A stretch of 64,000 nucleotides of DNA from Methanobrevibacter sp. (GTDB taxonomy: Archaea > Methanobacteriota > Methanobacteria > Methanobacteriales > Methanobacteriaceae). The notes beneath the pieces were generated by a model. That model was not told where the DNA came from. It did not search any database and was given only the letters and a program-made list of their open reading frames with translations. The stretch lies in assembly GCF_030539875.1 (NCBI RefSeq), contig NZ_JAUNXI010000001.1, forward strand, positions 1 to 64,000, given 5' to 3'. Every line of letters begins with the position of its first letter. The first letter of the stretch is position 1. The translations under genes and the position numbers were made by a program. This document shows positions 27,837-37,831 of the stretch, one piece after another.

Positions 27837-28826
27837 ATTTACGACGAAGAATATTTCATATCTAAAAACGAATATTTTACTTTGGATTCATTTGAATTTG
27901 AAACCGGTGAAGTATTAAATGATGTAACTGTTGAGTATATGACCTTTGGAACTCCCATTTATGATGAAAATGGCATTATAAAAAATGCAATTATTTATTG
28001 CCATGGTTCCTTAGGCAACTATTCTTCTCTAAAAAAGATTGCACCATTAGCAAATGAAAATGGTCCTTTTGATGAAAACAAATATTTTTTCATTTGCCTA
28101 TCTGCACTTGGCTCTCCAGGGTCCTGTTCACCTTCAAGTACGGATTTAAAAAATAAATTTCCGAAATACTCAATCAAAGATGTCGCAAACTTTCAAAAAA
28201 AGTTTTTAGCTGAAAAATTCAGTATTCGTCATGTTTTAGGCATGATCGGCAATTCAATGGGAGGATTTGTCTGTCTGACTTCTGCAATTAATTTTCCTGA
28301 CTTTGCGGATTTTATCATTTGTGGAGTTAGCAGCTATAAGGTAGCAGGTCATGATTTCATTCTCTCAAAATTTGTCAATGAGATTATTGAGTCTGACCCT
28401 GATTATAATCGCGGTGAACTAACTTACTCTTTAATTAGGACATTAAGAATTGCCAGCTTGGCAGAATTTAATTTTGGATTGTCTAAAGAGGCTTTAAGGC
28501 AAATGTCTAATCTTGAATTAAGTGAGGAATTTGAGAATTTCGGCAATGAAAGTATTGAAACCGATATTTATGATTTAAAATATTGTAATAAGGCCTGCAT
28601 GAATTTTGATGTTGAAAATGATTTGGATAAAGTTAAATCAAAAACCCTGATAATAGCTTCAAAGCAGGACCCTCATTTTCCTCCTGAACTGGACGCAATC
28701 CCTATGTCTAAAATGATTGAATCTTCTCAGATGATAATTATGGATTCTGATTTAGGGCATTTATGCTTTAATGAATTGGAAACCATTTCTGATGACCTAA
28801 ATGAATTTATGGAGAATTTTTCATGA
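27837..28826 (+). CDS. MetX-like alpha/beta hydrolase (homoserine acetyltransferase family)
   Basis: About 330 residues. It has the nucleophile elbow GNSMGGF, the aspartate region KQDPHFP and the histidine in DLGHLCF, as in the homoserine O-acetyltransferase fold; whether it acylates homoserine is uncertain. The first standard start is TTG 27882, which has no ribosome binding site. The frame extends upstream through YDEEYFISKNEYFTLDSFEFE, in keeping with relatives, to a GGTGA site at 27826-27830. The codon at the right distance is ATT 27837. A rare AUU start, or loss of an ATG, is therefore likely. The next gene overlaps by four bases. Confidence 0.75.
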   Translation: MYDEEYFISKNEYFTLDSFEFETGEVLNDVTVEYMTFGTPIYDENGIIKNAIIYCHGSLGNYSSLKKIAPLANENGPFDENKYFFICLSALGSPGSCSPSSTDLKNKFPKYSIKDVANFQKKFLAEKFSIRHVLGMIGNSMGGFVCLTSAINFPDFADFIICGVSSYKVAGHDFILSKFVNEIIESDPDYNRGELTYSLIRTLRIASLAEFNFGLSKEALRQMSNLELSEEFENFGNESIETDIYDLKYCNKACMNFDVENDLDKVKSKTLIIASKQDPHFPPELDAIPMSKMIESSQMIIMDSDLGHLCFNELETISDDLNEFMENFS

Positions 28827-29098
28827 TTGTTAAAATTTCAGATTACGGCGGGCAAAACAATTCCAAATTCATTGAATATGAAGTGTCCGGACTGTTTCCT
28901 AATCAAATAAAGTTTTTAGCCGATAATTTAAATGAAGAAACTTCAGTTAATGAGGAAGGTCTGATAATTAAAATGTATTTTGAAGATAGGTTATATCCTT
29001 TCCAAAGTGAGGTTTCAAAATTCAGATTAAATGATTTTATTGCCCGTGAAGAAATAGAAATGACCCTGTTTTTATCCAGTTTTTTGGAAGATATGTGA
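28823..29098 (+). CDS. Small hypothetical protein coupled to the MetX-like gene
   Basis: A protein of 91 residues with no recognised domain. Its ATG overlaps the stop codon of the upstream hydrolase (ATGA), indicating translational coupling. It has mixed charge, no cysteines and a likely alpha/beta secondary structure. A partner of the hydrolase by position only. Confidence 0.65.
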   Translation: MIVKISDYGGQNNSKFIEYEVSGLFPNQIKFLADNLNEETSVNEEGLIIKMYFEDRLYPFQSEVSKFRLNDFIAREEIEMTLFLSSFLEDM

Positions 29099-29121
29099 TT
29101 TGGCGATAAATAAAAAATAAG

Positions 29122-29153
29122 AAAGTTAAGCTAATTTAAATTAGCCTTACTTT
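29122..29153. terminator. Bidirectional terminator between the MetX-like operon and nadA
   Basis: A 16-bp imperfect inverted repeat centred on GCTAATTTAAATTAGC (29130-29145), with AAAGT and ACTTT at the outer ends. The right end touches the nadA stop codon. It can end both convergent transcripts. Confidence 0.6.
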
Positions 29154-30069
29154 ATTTTGATGCATCAAGCATGTGCTGGACTGCCTTTCTTGATTTGTCC
29201 GCAACATCTTTTGGCAGAACAACTTCCGGAGCCTCGTTTACAAGTGCATCTCTTATCTTATCAAGTGTGTGCAGTTTCATTGTTTCACAAATTGCCCCTT
29301 CAAGCAGAGGATATAGTTTTTTGCCTGGCGCTTCAGAATGGATTCTTGTAATCATGTCAATTTCAGTTCCAATTACAAATTCCTCTTTTTCGCTTTCAGC
29401 AACATATTTTAACATTCCTCCGGTGGACATTACTTTATCGCATGCTTTTTGAACTTTTATATCACATTCCGGATGGCAGATTATTTCTGCATTAGGGTAT
29501 TGTTGTCTTTTAAGTTCAACATCTTCAACATGGAACAATCTGTGCACGTAGCAATGGCCGTCTTCCGGAACATGGATGATTTCTTTGTCAAGCTTGTCAG
29601 CTACATGGTTTCCCAGGTTTTTATCAGGTCCGAATAATATTTTATCATGGGGTAAACTTTCTGTAACTTTTACTGCATTGGCTGATGTGCATAAAGTATC
29701 TGCATGCTGTTTGGCTTCAGCAATACTGTTTACATAAAGAATAACTCCTGCATCAGGGTGTTCTTCTTTTGCTTTTAAAAGCACCTCTTCAGGTAGCATA
29801 TGAGCCATTGGACATTCAGCTTCGAGGGTCGGTATGACAATTTTCTTATCGGGATTTAAGATATATGCAGTTTCCGCCATAAAGTCCACACCGCAGAAGA
29901 TAACTAAATCTTTATCTTCAATTTTAGAAGCTTTTATACATAATTCTAATGAATCTCCAAGGAAATCTGCAATCTCTTGAACTTCTTTCGGCTGGTAGTT
30001 ATGTGCAAGAATTATTGCATTTTTTTCCTTTTTTAATTTTAAAATTTCATCTTGAAGGGAATTATTCAT
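29152..30069 (-). CDS. nadA: Quinolinate synthase
   Basis: A protein of 305 residues that condenses iminoaspartate with dihydroxyacetone phosphate to quinolinate. The three cluster cysteines are in VIFCGVDFMAE, ICHPECDI and GAICETMK, and the start motif AIILAHNYQ is typical. The frame opens 12 codons earlier, but ATG 30069 has a GGGTGA site. It overlaps the end of the mscS gene by eight bases. With nadX (52 kb) and nadC (31.8 kb) it completes NaMN synthesis. Confidence 0.96.
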   Translation of the reverse strand: MNNSLQDEILKLKKEKNAIILAHNYQPKEVQEIADFLGDSLELCIKASKIEDKDLVIFCGVDFMAETAYILNPDKKIVIPTLEAECPMAHMLPEEVLLKAKEEHPDAGVILYVNSIAEAKQHADTLCTSANAVKVTESLPHDKILFGPDKNLGNHVADKLDKEIIHVPEDGHCYVHRLFHVEDVELKRQQYPNAEIICHPECDIKVQKACDKVMSTGGMLKYVAESEKEEFVIGTEIDMITRIHSEAPGKKLYPLLEGAICETMKLHTLDKIRDALVNEAPEVVLPKDVADKSRKAVQHMLDASK

Positions 30070-30817
30070 TTTTTTCACCCATTTGTATATATTTTCTAAT
30101 TTCATTAGTGATAATTAATTTATATTTACTTTTACTATTAATATCTTTCACCCAAAATGATACTTTCAGATTACTTTCTTCATTGTTGATGCTTATGGCG
30201 TTCACAACAGGTTCGGGATCTTTTACTATCCAGTCATACTCTGAAATTTTTTTGGTGATATATTCCTTAAATTCCTCAATGTCAATATTCAATGCCAGTC
30301 CGGTTTGTATGTCTATCCTATATTTTTCAGGAGCTCTATAATGTAAATACGGAGTGGTTATTAATGTTGAATTTGGAATAATTTCTTTAATTCCGCCATC
30401 ATCAACAAGAATTGTTGATCTAAGATTGAGCATTTCAACAACACCTTTGTTGTTTTTTATTTCAATTGTATCTCCAACTTGAATGCTTTTCATAACAATT
30501 AAAATTATTCCTGAAAATAAATTTGATATTATATCTTTAGCAGCAAAACTCACGCCGATACCTACAATTCCTAAACTCAATAAAATTCCGGCAAGATTTA
30601 TTCCAAAAAATTGTAAAATTGTCATTAAAGCTATAAAATAGATTACATAATTGATTATATCTCTCATTAGGTAAATTGCGGCTTTATTATCATGGAAACG
30701 CTTCATTCTATTCATAAGATATGCAATCACTCTTGTTGCAACGGATGTGCCGATTATGACTATTAAAATATAAATGAATGTAGCTGTTGGATTGGGGATT
30801 GTTATTGGAATATTCAT
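30062..30817 (-). CDS. Small-conductance mechanosensitive channel, MscS family
   Basis: A protein of 251 residues. It has three membrane segments near residues 12-30, 52-70 and 73-95. The third is the glycine/alanine-rich pore helix (GILLSLGIVGIGVSFAAKD), followed by the beta domain (IQVGDTIEIKNNKGVVEML) and a cytoplasmic cage. It protects against hypo-osmotic shock. It sits between RNase Z (ten bases upstream) and nadA, so the three appear to be one transcript. Confidence 0.9.
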   Translation of the reverse strand: MNIPITIPNPTATFIYILIVIIGTSVATRVIAYLMNRMKRFHDNKAAIYLMRDIINYVIYFIALMTILQFFGINLAGILLSLGIVGIGVSFAAKDIISNLFSGIILIVMKSIQVGDTIEIKNNKGVVEMLNLRSTILVDDGGIKEIIPNSTLITTPYLHYRAPEKYRIDIQTGLALNIDIEEFKEYITKKISEYDWIVKDPEPVVNAISINNEESNLKVSFWVKDINSKSKYKLIITNEIRKYIQMGEKNE

Positions 30818-30827
30818 AATAATCGGT

Positions 30828-31721
30828 TTAAATCTCTATTCTCATAAAATCTTTTGCTAATCTGGTTTTTTCAAAAATTTCTTTTGCTTCTTTAATTAAA
30901 GTGTCTGTTGTTGTGTATCTGGTGCTGAAGTGGGTTAGAACCAGCTGTTTTGTATTTGATAATTTGGCTATTTTTGCAGCATCTGCAGATGTTGAATGGA
31001 AATTCTCCTCTGCTTTGTCGGCATCTTCACTTACATATGTTGATTCATGAATAAGTAGTGTTGAATCTTCAGCAAATGAAATCATCTCTTCACAAGGGGC
31101 GGTGTCTCCTGAATAAGTTAATTTATTGCCTTTTCTTGGAGGGCCCAATACCTGTTCCGGTTTAATGATTTTTCCTTCAACTTCAATTTCCTCACCATTG
31201 TGCAGGCGCCCAAAATCAGGTCCTTCAGGCACGCCTAATTCAATAGCTTTTTGGCGAAGAAATCTGGGTTTTTTAATTTCTTCAAGGGAATATGCTAAGC
31301 TTGGAACATTGTGATTGACCATCTGGGACTTAATAATATATTCGTCACAGCTTTCAATGGTCTGTGAGCCAATTTCGATAAATTCAATTGGAAATTCAAT
31401 TTTAGAATATCCCAGTCCAAATATCATATTTTTTAAGTTATCCAATCCTTTCGGACCGTATATAGTTAATTTATTCTCCCTTCCTCTAAAATTCATAGAT
31501 TGCAGGAGTCCCGGAAGGCCTAAAATATGGTCGCCATGATAATGGCTAATAAATATTTTGGATATTTTCATAGGGCTTACTTTAGCAAAAATTAGCTGTC
31601 TTTGTGTTCCCTCACCACAATCAAATAACATGGTTTCTCCAAATGCTTTTAAAACAATTGCAGGATGATTTCTTGTATATGAATGCACTGCTGAGGATGT
31701 TCCTAAAAATATAATTTCCAT
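30828..31721 (-). CDS. rnz: Ribonuclease Z
   Basis: A protein of 297 residues that removes 3' trailers from tRNA precursors. The metallo-beta-lactamase motif SHYHGDHILGLPGLLQ is visible, together with TYSGDTAPC, the late histidine in HESTY and the final LTHFSTRY. The length is that of short-form RNase Z. The ATG at 31721 follows AGTGAT; a TTG lies one codon upstream. It is divergent from nadC. Confidence 0.95.
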   Translation of the reverse strand: MEIIFLGTSSAVHSYTRNHPAIVLKAFGETMLFDCGEGTQRQLIFAKVSPMKISKIFISHYHGDHILGLPGLLQSMNFRGRENKLTIYGPKGLDNLKNMIFGLGYSKIEFPIEFIEIGSQTIESCDEYIIKSQMVNHNVPSLAYSLEEIKKPRFLRQKAIELGVPEGPDFGRLHNGEEIEVEGKIIKPEQVLGPPRKGNKLTYSGDTAPCEEMISFAEDSTLLIHESTYVSEDADKAEENFHSTSADAAKIAKLSNTKQLVLTHFSTRYTTTDTLIKEAKEIFEKTRLAKDFMRIEI

Positions 31722-31724
31722 CAA

Positions 31725-31790
31725 ATCACTTATTTTATATTATAAAAATAGTATATATTAACTATAATAATTAAATTTATGGTGATTTTT
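31725..31790. promoter_or_regulatory. Divergent promoter rnz/nadC
   Basis: An AT-rich stretch holds TATA-like sequences in both directions (around AAATAGTATATATTAAC at 31746-31762). The nadC ribosome binding site GGTGA is at 31781-31785. No clear operator for a NAD-responsive repressor was found. Confidence 0.4.
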
Positions 31791-32615
31791 TTGGATAAAA
31801 TTATTGAATATATGCTTGATGAAGATAAAGGATTTGGAGATATTACTTCTGAAGCTATTGTAGAAAATGATTTGGAAGTTGATGCATATATTATTTCAAA
31901 AGATGAAGGTATTTTGGCAGGAATGGGCATTATTAAAGAATTATTTGAAGAACATGGGATTGAAGTCACATTCTGGTTAAATGACGGGTGTGAAATTTCA
32001 AAAAATGACTTATTGATGTCTCTAAAAGGTGATGCGCGAACTATTCTGCTTCTTGAACGAACTGCACTAAATCTGTCAATGAGGATGAGTGGTGTGGCCA
32101 GCGCTGCTAATTATTATTCTAATTTAGTTAAGGATTATGATGTTAGAATAGCTGGAACTCGCAAAACTTCTCCTGCAATAGCTAAATTTGATAAGTATGC
32201 TTTAAAAGTGGGCGGAGCCGATACTCATCGTTTTGGTTTGGATGATATGGTTTTGATTAAGGACAATCATATTGCAGTCTCTAAATCTCCGTTGGATGCT
32301 CTTTTAAAAGCAAAAGAAAACACTAGCTTTTCTAAAAAAATTGAAATTGAAGTTGAAACATTGTCTGATGCTGTTGAATGTGTAAAAAATAAGGCAGATA
32401 TTGTCATGCTTGATAATATGGGTGGGGATGAAGTTAAAAATGTCATCAAAGAGCTTGAAAGATTAGACATTCGTCAAAACTCTTTAATTGAAGTGTCTGG
32501 CGGTATTACTGAAGATAATATTATGGATTATGTTGAATATGGTGTGGACATTATTTCAATTGGTGCTTTGACCCATTCATCAAGAAGTCTAAATTTCAGC
32601 ATGAAAATTAAATAG
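31791..32615 (+). CDS. nadC: Nicotinate-nucleotide pyrophosphorylase (quinolinate phosphoribosyltransferase)
   Basis: A protein of 274 residues that makes NaMN from quinolinate and PRPP. Family signatures are GFGDITSEAI, the ERTALNLSMRMSG segment, AGTRKTSPA, KDNHI and the closing glycine loop VSGGITEDN. An ATG at 31779 overlaps the ribosome binding site itself, so the TTG at 31791, five bases after GGTGA, is the better start (LDKIIEYML). Confidence 0.95.
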   Translation: MDKIIEYMLDEDKGFGDITSEAIVENDLEVDAYIISKDEGILAGMGIIKELFEEHGIEVTFWLNDGCEISKNDLLMSLKGDARTILLLERTALNLSMRMSGVASAANYYSNLVKDYDVRIAGTRKTSPAIAKFDKYALKVGGADTHRFGLDDMVLIKDNHIAVSKSPLDALLKAKENTSFSKKIEIEVETLSDAVECVKNKADIVMLDNMGGDEVKNVIKELERLDIRQNSLIEVSGGITEDNIMDYVEYGVDIISIGALTHSSRSLNFSMKIK

Positions 32616-32803
32616 GTAATTTGGATTTTATCCATTTTCCATTTATTTTTTTTAATCTTATTGTTCTGTTTTTTAGGATAAATTCGGATATTTTATTATT
32701 TTTTAATAATCGGATTTTGTCTAAAAACAATACCATTATAATATAGTAAAATAATATATATTAAAGATAGAATGTAATATTATTTTTTTATGATGGTGAT
32801 TTA

Positions 32804-33886
32804 ATGGTGAAAATGGCTAAATTAGCTTTGGAAGATGGTACTGTTTTAAGAGGAGAATCATTCGGTTATGAAACCACTAAATTAGGAGAACTTGTTTTTT
32901 CAACAGGTATGGGTGGTTATACTGAATCTTTAACTGATCCGTCTTTTAAAGGAGAAATTTTAATGTCCACTTATCCCTTAGAAGGTAATCATGGTGTAAG
33001 TGAGAAGTGGTATCAGTCAGATAAAATTCAAGTAGAAGGATTTGTTTGTCGTGAAGTCTGTCGTGAGGTTTCCAATTTCGGGCCTCAAAAAACATTGGAC
33101 GATTTTTTAAAAGAATTTAAAACTCCGGGAATCAGCGGAATTGATACCCGTGATTTAACACTTAAAATTCGTGAAAAAGGTTCACTTAAAGCAGCAATAA
33201 CAACTGAAGATATCTCTGATGACAAATTGCTTGAAATGGCGCGTGCACAACCAAGTATTGAAGATAAGGATGTTGTTCCTTTAGTTTCTACTAAAGAGAT
33301 TAAAGTTTTCAATGAAGATGCTGATAAAAAGGTTGCTTTAATTGATTGCGGTGTTAAAAAGAACATTATTAACTCATTTTTAGAAAGGGATATTGGTGTT
33401 GTTTTATTCCCTTACGATACTGATTATAAAACTGTTTTGGATTATTCTCCAAGGGGATTAATGATTACCTCAGGACCTGGAAATCCTGACAGGGTGTCTG
33501 AAACTATTGAAACTATGAAAAAATTATCCAACAGACTGCCGATTTTCGGCATCTGTATGGGTCAACAGTTAATTGCTAAATCCTTTGGAGCAAAATCATA
33601 TAAGATGAAATTTGGACACAGGGGAGAAAATCAGCCGGTTAAAGATTTAAAAACAGGAAAGGTATTTATTACTTCACAAAACCATGGATTTACCATAGAT
33701 AAGCAGTCATTAAATGAAACTGATTTGGTTTTAACTCAAATTAACTTAAATGATGGAACTCCGGAAGGAATTTCTCATAAAGAATTGCCATTACATTGTA
33801 TACAGTACCATCCTGAAGCAGGACCAGGTCCAAATGATACAAGAGATATTTTTGACAAATTTAATCAGATGATGGGTGAATATTAA
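32804..33886 (+). CDS. carA: Carbamoyl-phosphate synthase small subunit
   Basis: A protein of 360 residues, the glutamine amidotransferase subunit. The nucleophile is in GICMGQQLI and the His-Glu pair is in [12 protein letters not shown]. It supplies ammonia to CarB for pyrimidine and arginine synthesis. The start has GGTGA four bases upstream; a second ATG three codons later also follows GGTGA. carB begins 22 bases after its stop. The upstream TATA-like AATATATATTAA near 32752 is the probable promoter. Confidence 0.97.
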   Translation: MVKMAKLALEDGTVLRGESFGYETTKLGELVFSTGMGGYTESLTDPSFKGEILMSTYPLEGNHGVSEKWYQSDKIQVEGFVCREVCREVSNFGPQKTLDDFLKEFKTPGISGIDTRDLTLKIREKGSLKAAITTEDISDDKLLEMARAQPSIEDKDVVPLVSTKEIKVFNEDADKKVALIDCGVKKNIINSFLERDIGVVLFPYDTDYKTVLDYSPRGLMITSGPGNPDRVSETIETMKKLSNRLPIFGICMGQQLIAKSFGAKSYKMKFGHRGENQPVKDLKTGKVFITSQNHGFTIDKQSLNETDLVLTQINLNDGTPEGISHKELPLHCIQYHPEAGPGPNDTRDIFDKFNQMMGEY

Positions 33887-33908
33887 AAAATTTAATGAGG
33901 ATTATAAT

Positions 33909-36900
33909 ATGCCAGTTGATAAGGATATTAAAAAAGTATTAATTATTGGTTCTGGACCTATTCAAATTGGACAAGCCGCTGAGTTCGATTATTCAGGATC
34001 ACAAGCATGTAAATCATTAAGGGAAGAGGGAATTGAAACAGTTCTTGTTAACAGTAATCCAGCTACTATTCAAACTGATATTGATATGGCAGATACTGTT
34101 TATACAGAACCATTAACTCCCGAAGTCGTTGCTAAGATTATTGAAGAGGAAAAAGTGGATTCCATATTGCCGACTATGGGTGGACAAACAGGATTAAATA
34201 TTGCAACAGGTCTTGGAGATTTGGGTTTGCTTGAGGGAATCAAAGTTCTAGGTTCTGATGTTCAAACAATCAAAGATGTTGAAGACCGTGACTTATTTGC
34301 CAATCTTATGGATGAGATTGGTGAGGAAATCCCTAAATGTCATGCAGTTGAAAGCGTAGAAGAGGCTCTTGAATCAGTTAAAGACATTGGTTATCCGGTT
34401 ATTGTAAGGCCGGCATTTACATTGGGAGGTACTGGTGGAGGAGTGGCTCACAACGAAGAAGAATTAATTGAAATTGCCACTCATGGATTGGACATGAGTT
34501 TCATTAATCAGGTTCTCATTGACGAATCCGTTCTTGGTTGGAAAGAAATCGAATTCGAAGTAATGAGGGATAAAGAAGACACCTGTATTATTGTGTGTAC
34601 TATGGAAAACATTGATCCTATGGGAATTCACACAGGAGACAGTGTAGTTGTTGCCCCTATTCAAAATTTGTGTGATGAAACAATTCAGGCAATGCGTGAC
34701 GCATCAATTAAAATCATCAGGGCTTTGGGAATCAGAGGTGGATGTAATATTCAATTTGCGCTTAACCCTGAAACTGATGAATACAAAGTCATTGAAGTAA
34801 ATCCTCGTGTATCCAGAAGCAGTGCGCTTGCATCTAAGGCAACCGGTTATCCTATTGCTAAAATCTCTTCTAAAATAGCTTTGGGTTTAACTTTGGATGA
34901 AATTAAAAATGATATTACAAAAGAAACACCGGCTTCCTTTGAACCGGCTATTGATTATGTTGTTATTAAAATTCCAAGATGGCCATTTGATAAATTTAAG
35001 GGTGTAAGCCATGAAGTCGGAGTTCAAATGAAGGCGACAGGTGAAGTGATGGCTATTGGAAGAACTTTTGAAGAAGCATTCCAAAAAGCAATCAGATCTC
35101 TTGATATGGGCTTTGACGGTTTGGAGTATATTGATTATACTGAAGAAGACCTTGCACATCCTACCGATGAGATATATTTCCAGATTTATTCTGCCATTAA
35201 AGATGGAATGGATATTGATAAAATAAGGGAACTCACTCATATCGATAATTTCTTCCTATACAAAATAAGAAATATTGTTGAGTTTGAAAATGACGTAACT
35301 GCTGAAAAGTTAAATGACAGAGATTATTTAAGAAAAGCTAAACAATTAGGTTTCTCCAATAAACGCTTGGCCGTTTTATCAGGTCAGACTGAAGAATATA
35401 TTGGAAATTTACTTTCAAGACACAACATCAAACAGTCATATAAAATGGTAGATACCTGTGCTGCTGAATTTGAAGCAAAAACTCCTTATTACTACAGCAG
35501 CTACGATGTAGGTAATGAACTTACATCTACAAACAAGAAGAAAGTCGTAATTCTTGGAGCAGGACCTATTAGAATTGGTCAGGGTATTGAATTCGATTAC
35601 TGTTGCGTACATTCTTCACTGGCTTTAAAAGAAGAGGGCATTGAAACAATTTTAATCAATAACAACCCTGAAACTGTAAGTACTGATTATGATATTTCCG
35701 ATAAATTGTTCTTTGAACCACTTACATTTGAAGATGTAATGGGCGTAATTGAACAGGAAAAACCGGACGGGGTCATAGTTCAGTTTGGTGGTCAAACATC
35801 CATTAATCTGGCGGTTCCTTTAGCAAATGCAGGTGTTAAAATATTGGGCACTCCATATGAGAGCATTGATAGAGTAGAAGACAGGGAATTATTTGCAGGG
35901 CTTTTAGAAAAGTTGCACATTCATCAGGCTCCCTACGGAACAGCCAATTCTTTTGAAGAGGCAAAGGAAATTGCAGAAAAAATCACATTCCCAGTACTCG
36001 TTCGTCCGTCATATGTGATTGGTGGCAGAGCAATGGAAATTGTTTATGATAATGCTGAGCTTGAGGAATATATGAAAGAGGCTGTAAAAGTATCTCCGGA
36101 ACACCCGATTTTAGTTGATAAATTCTTAGAAGATGCTGTTGAGCTTGATGTGGATATTCTATGTGATGGTGAAGACGTATTTATTGCAGGAATCATGGAA
36201 CACATTGAAGAAGCTGGTGTCCACTCAGGGGATTCGGCTTGTGTAATACCTCCTCAAACTATTCCGGAACATATTTTAGATACTATTCGTGAACATTCCA
36301 CCAAATTGGCTCTTGAACTTGATGTTAAAGGTTTAATGAATATTCAGTATGCGGTTAAACTTGATGAAGAGATGGTCTATATCATTGAAGCAAATCCTCG
36401 TGCAAGTAGAACAGTTCCATTTGTAAGTAAGGCTATTGGAGTTCCATTAGCCAAAGTTGCAACTTGGATTATGCAAGGTGCTAAATTAAAAGACTTCGAT
36501 TTAACAAAAGAGATTAGAATTAATCATGTTGCTGTAAAAGAATCTGTATTCCCATTCTTAAAACTTCCAGAATCTGATACTGTCTTAGGTCCTGAAATGA
36601 AATCTACCGGTGAAAGTATAGGTATTGATGAAAATTATGGAATGGCATTTTACAAATCACAGCTTTCAGCAGGAATGGAATTGCCTAAAAAGGGTAAAAT
36701 ATTTATCAGCGTTAAAGAAAATGATAAAAAGAAAATCCGACCTATTGCTGAGAAAGCAGCTAATTTAGGATTTGACCTTATAGGAACTAACGGTACTGCT
36801 GATGCTACAGGTCTTGATTCTATTGAAAAAATCTTAAAGGTATCTCAGGGATCTCCTAATATCAGGGATGCTATTTTAAACAATGAGATTGATTTGATTA

Positions 36901-37085
36901 TTAACACTTCAGAAGGCAAACAGTCCGCTCAGGACGGTTATATTATTAGACGTTTGGCTATTGAACTTGGCATTCCATATGTTACTACCTTGGCAGGAGC
37001 AAGAGCAGTTTTAAATGCTATTCAGGCTGTTCAAAATAATGAAATCAATGTTAAATCTTTAAATGACTATGTTGATGGAGAATAA
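33909..37085 (+). CDS. carB: Carbamoyl-phosphate synthase large subunit
   Basis: A protein of 1058 residues with the two homologous ATP-grasp halves. Each half opens with a dinucleotide-like glycine loop ([19 protein letters not shown] and [19 protein letters not shown]). A C-terminal MGS-like regulatory domain follows ([20 protein letters not shown]). The frame extends 11 codons upstream from a GTG, but ATG 33909 follows GAGGAT and gives the family start. It is co-transcribed with carA. Confidence 0.97.
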   Translation: MPVDKDIKKVLIIGSGPIQIGQAAEFDYSGSQACKSLREEGIETVLVNSNPATIQTDIDMADTVYTEPLTPEVVAKIIEEEKVDSILPTMGGQTGLNIATGLGDLGLLEGIKVLGSDVQTIKDVEDRDLFANLMDEIGEEIPKCHAVESVEEALESVKDIGYPVIVRPAFTLGGTGGGVAHNEEELIEIATHGLDMSFINQVLIDESVLGWKEIEFEVMRDKEDTCIIVCTMENIDPMGIHTGDSVVVAPIQNLCDETIQAMRDASIKIIRALGIRGGCNIQFALNPETDEYKVIEVNPRVSRSSALASKATGYPIAKISSKIALGLTLDEIKNDITKETPASFEPAIDYVVIKIPRWPFDKFKGVSHEVGVQMKATGEVMAIGRTFEEAFQKAIRSLDMGFDGLEYIDYTEEDLAHPTDEIYFQIYSAIKDGMDIDKIRELTHIDNFFLYKIRNIVEFENDVTAEKLNDRDYLRKAKQLGFSNKRLAVLSGQTEEYIGNLLSRHNIKQSYKMVDTCAAEFEAKTPYYYSSYDVGNELTSTNKKKVVILGAGPIRIGQGIEFDYCCVHSSLALKEEGIETILINNNPETVSTDYDISDKLFFEPLTFEDVMGVIEQEKPDGVIVQFGGQTSINLAVPLANAGVKILGTPYESIDRVEDRELFAGLLEKLHIHQAPYGTANSFEEAKEIAEKITFPVLVRPSYVIGGRAMEIVYDNAELEEYMKEAVKVSPEHPILVDKFLEDAVELDVDILCDGEDVFIAGIMEHIEEAGVHSGDSACVIPPQTIPEHILDTIREHSTKLALELDVKGLMNIQYAVKLDEEMVYIIEANPRASRTVPFVSKAIGVPLAKVATWIMQGAKLKDFDLTKEIRINHVAVKESVFPFLKLPESDTVLGPEMKSTGESIGIDENYGMAFYKSQLSAGMELPKKGKIFISVKENDKKKIRPIAEKAANLGFDLIGTNGTADATGLDSIEKILKVSQGSPNIRDAILNNEIDLIINTSEGKQSAQDGYIIRRLAIELGIPYVTTLAGARAVLNAIQAVQNNEINVKSLNDYVDGE

Positions 37086-37106
37086 TAACTTATCTCTATC
37101 ATCTTT

Positions 37107-37637
37107 TTAATTTTGATACAAATATTCTTCTATGTTGATTCCACATGAAGGACATTCTTTTACACCAATTTTAAGCCTGCTTTTACATTTTGGACAGAAG
37201 TTTAATTCTACTTTATACTTTGTTGCCGAGTCAATAACTGTGTTAACTTCAATTTTTTCAGTTATATGTGATTTTAAGATGTTTTTGTCCCAATCATTGT
37301 CCATCAACAACTTTTTGTAGTAGAAAGCTTCAGTCATTGTATCATATTGGCCGATGATTTCTTCACCTTTTTGGATGTAGAATTTTTTAAGTTTATGGTT
37401 AAATAGGATTTCGCCTTCTCTTTCATTTTTATTGAATTTTGTCCCCTTAATTCTGCCTTTCGGTCTTTTTTCTGGAAATGGTGGCAAATCCATATGTTCA
37501 TACTTGTTTTCTAAGTCGCATTCAACAAGCAAATCATAATCAAAATTACAAAAAAACAGGGCATCTCTTTCATATAATGCATCCGATAACTTCTTAAACT
37601 CACCATAATCTTTATTATTATATTTAACTCTGTACAC
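37107..37637 (-). CDS. Protein with AP2-like repeats and C-terminal zinc ribbon
   Basis: At least 176 residues. Two short repeats are visible, YRVKYNNKDYGEFKKLSDAL near the N-terminus and FYIQKGEEIIGQYDTMTEAF in the middle. They resemble the small AP2-like repeats of some methanogen proteins. A zinc ribbon CPKCKSRL...CPSCG ends the protein. The GTG start at 37637 has no good ribosome binding site, and the frame stays open to about 37743. A GGTGAT site at 37695-37700 would serve ATT codons at 37694 or 37691. Function unknown; DNA binding is plausible. Confidence 0.6.
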   Translation of the reverse strand: MYRVKYNNKDYGEFKKLSDALYERDALFFCNFDYDLLVECDLENKYEHMDLPPFPEKRPKGRIKGTKFNKNEREGEILFNHKLKKFYIQKGEEIIGQYDTMTEAFYYKKLLMDNDWDKNILKSHITEKIEVNTVIDSATKYKVELNFCPKCKSRLKIGVKECPSCGINIEEYLYQN

Positions 37638-37831
37638 TTTACCAGTTTTTATAATGTTCCTGTAAAAGTACCGTATTTCATTGGTGTTAATAATATCACC
37701 TTGTTTGTTTAAAAAGTAATATCCTGTATGAAAGAAATTTTATATTTCTTACAGTTTTATATTTAATTTTTAATTTAATAAATCTAATGAATGCTAAAAT
37801 TTATTAATAAAAAAAATTAGATTTTCCTTTA

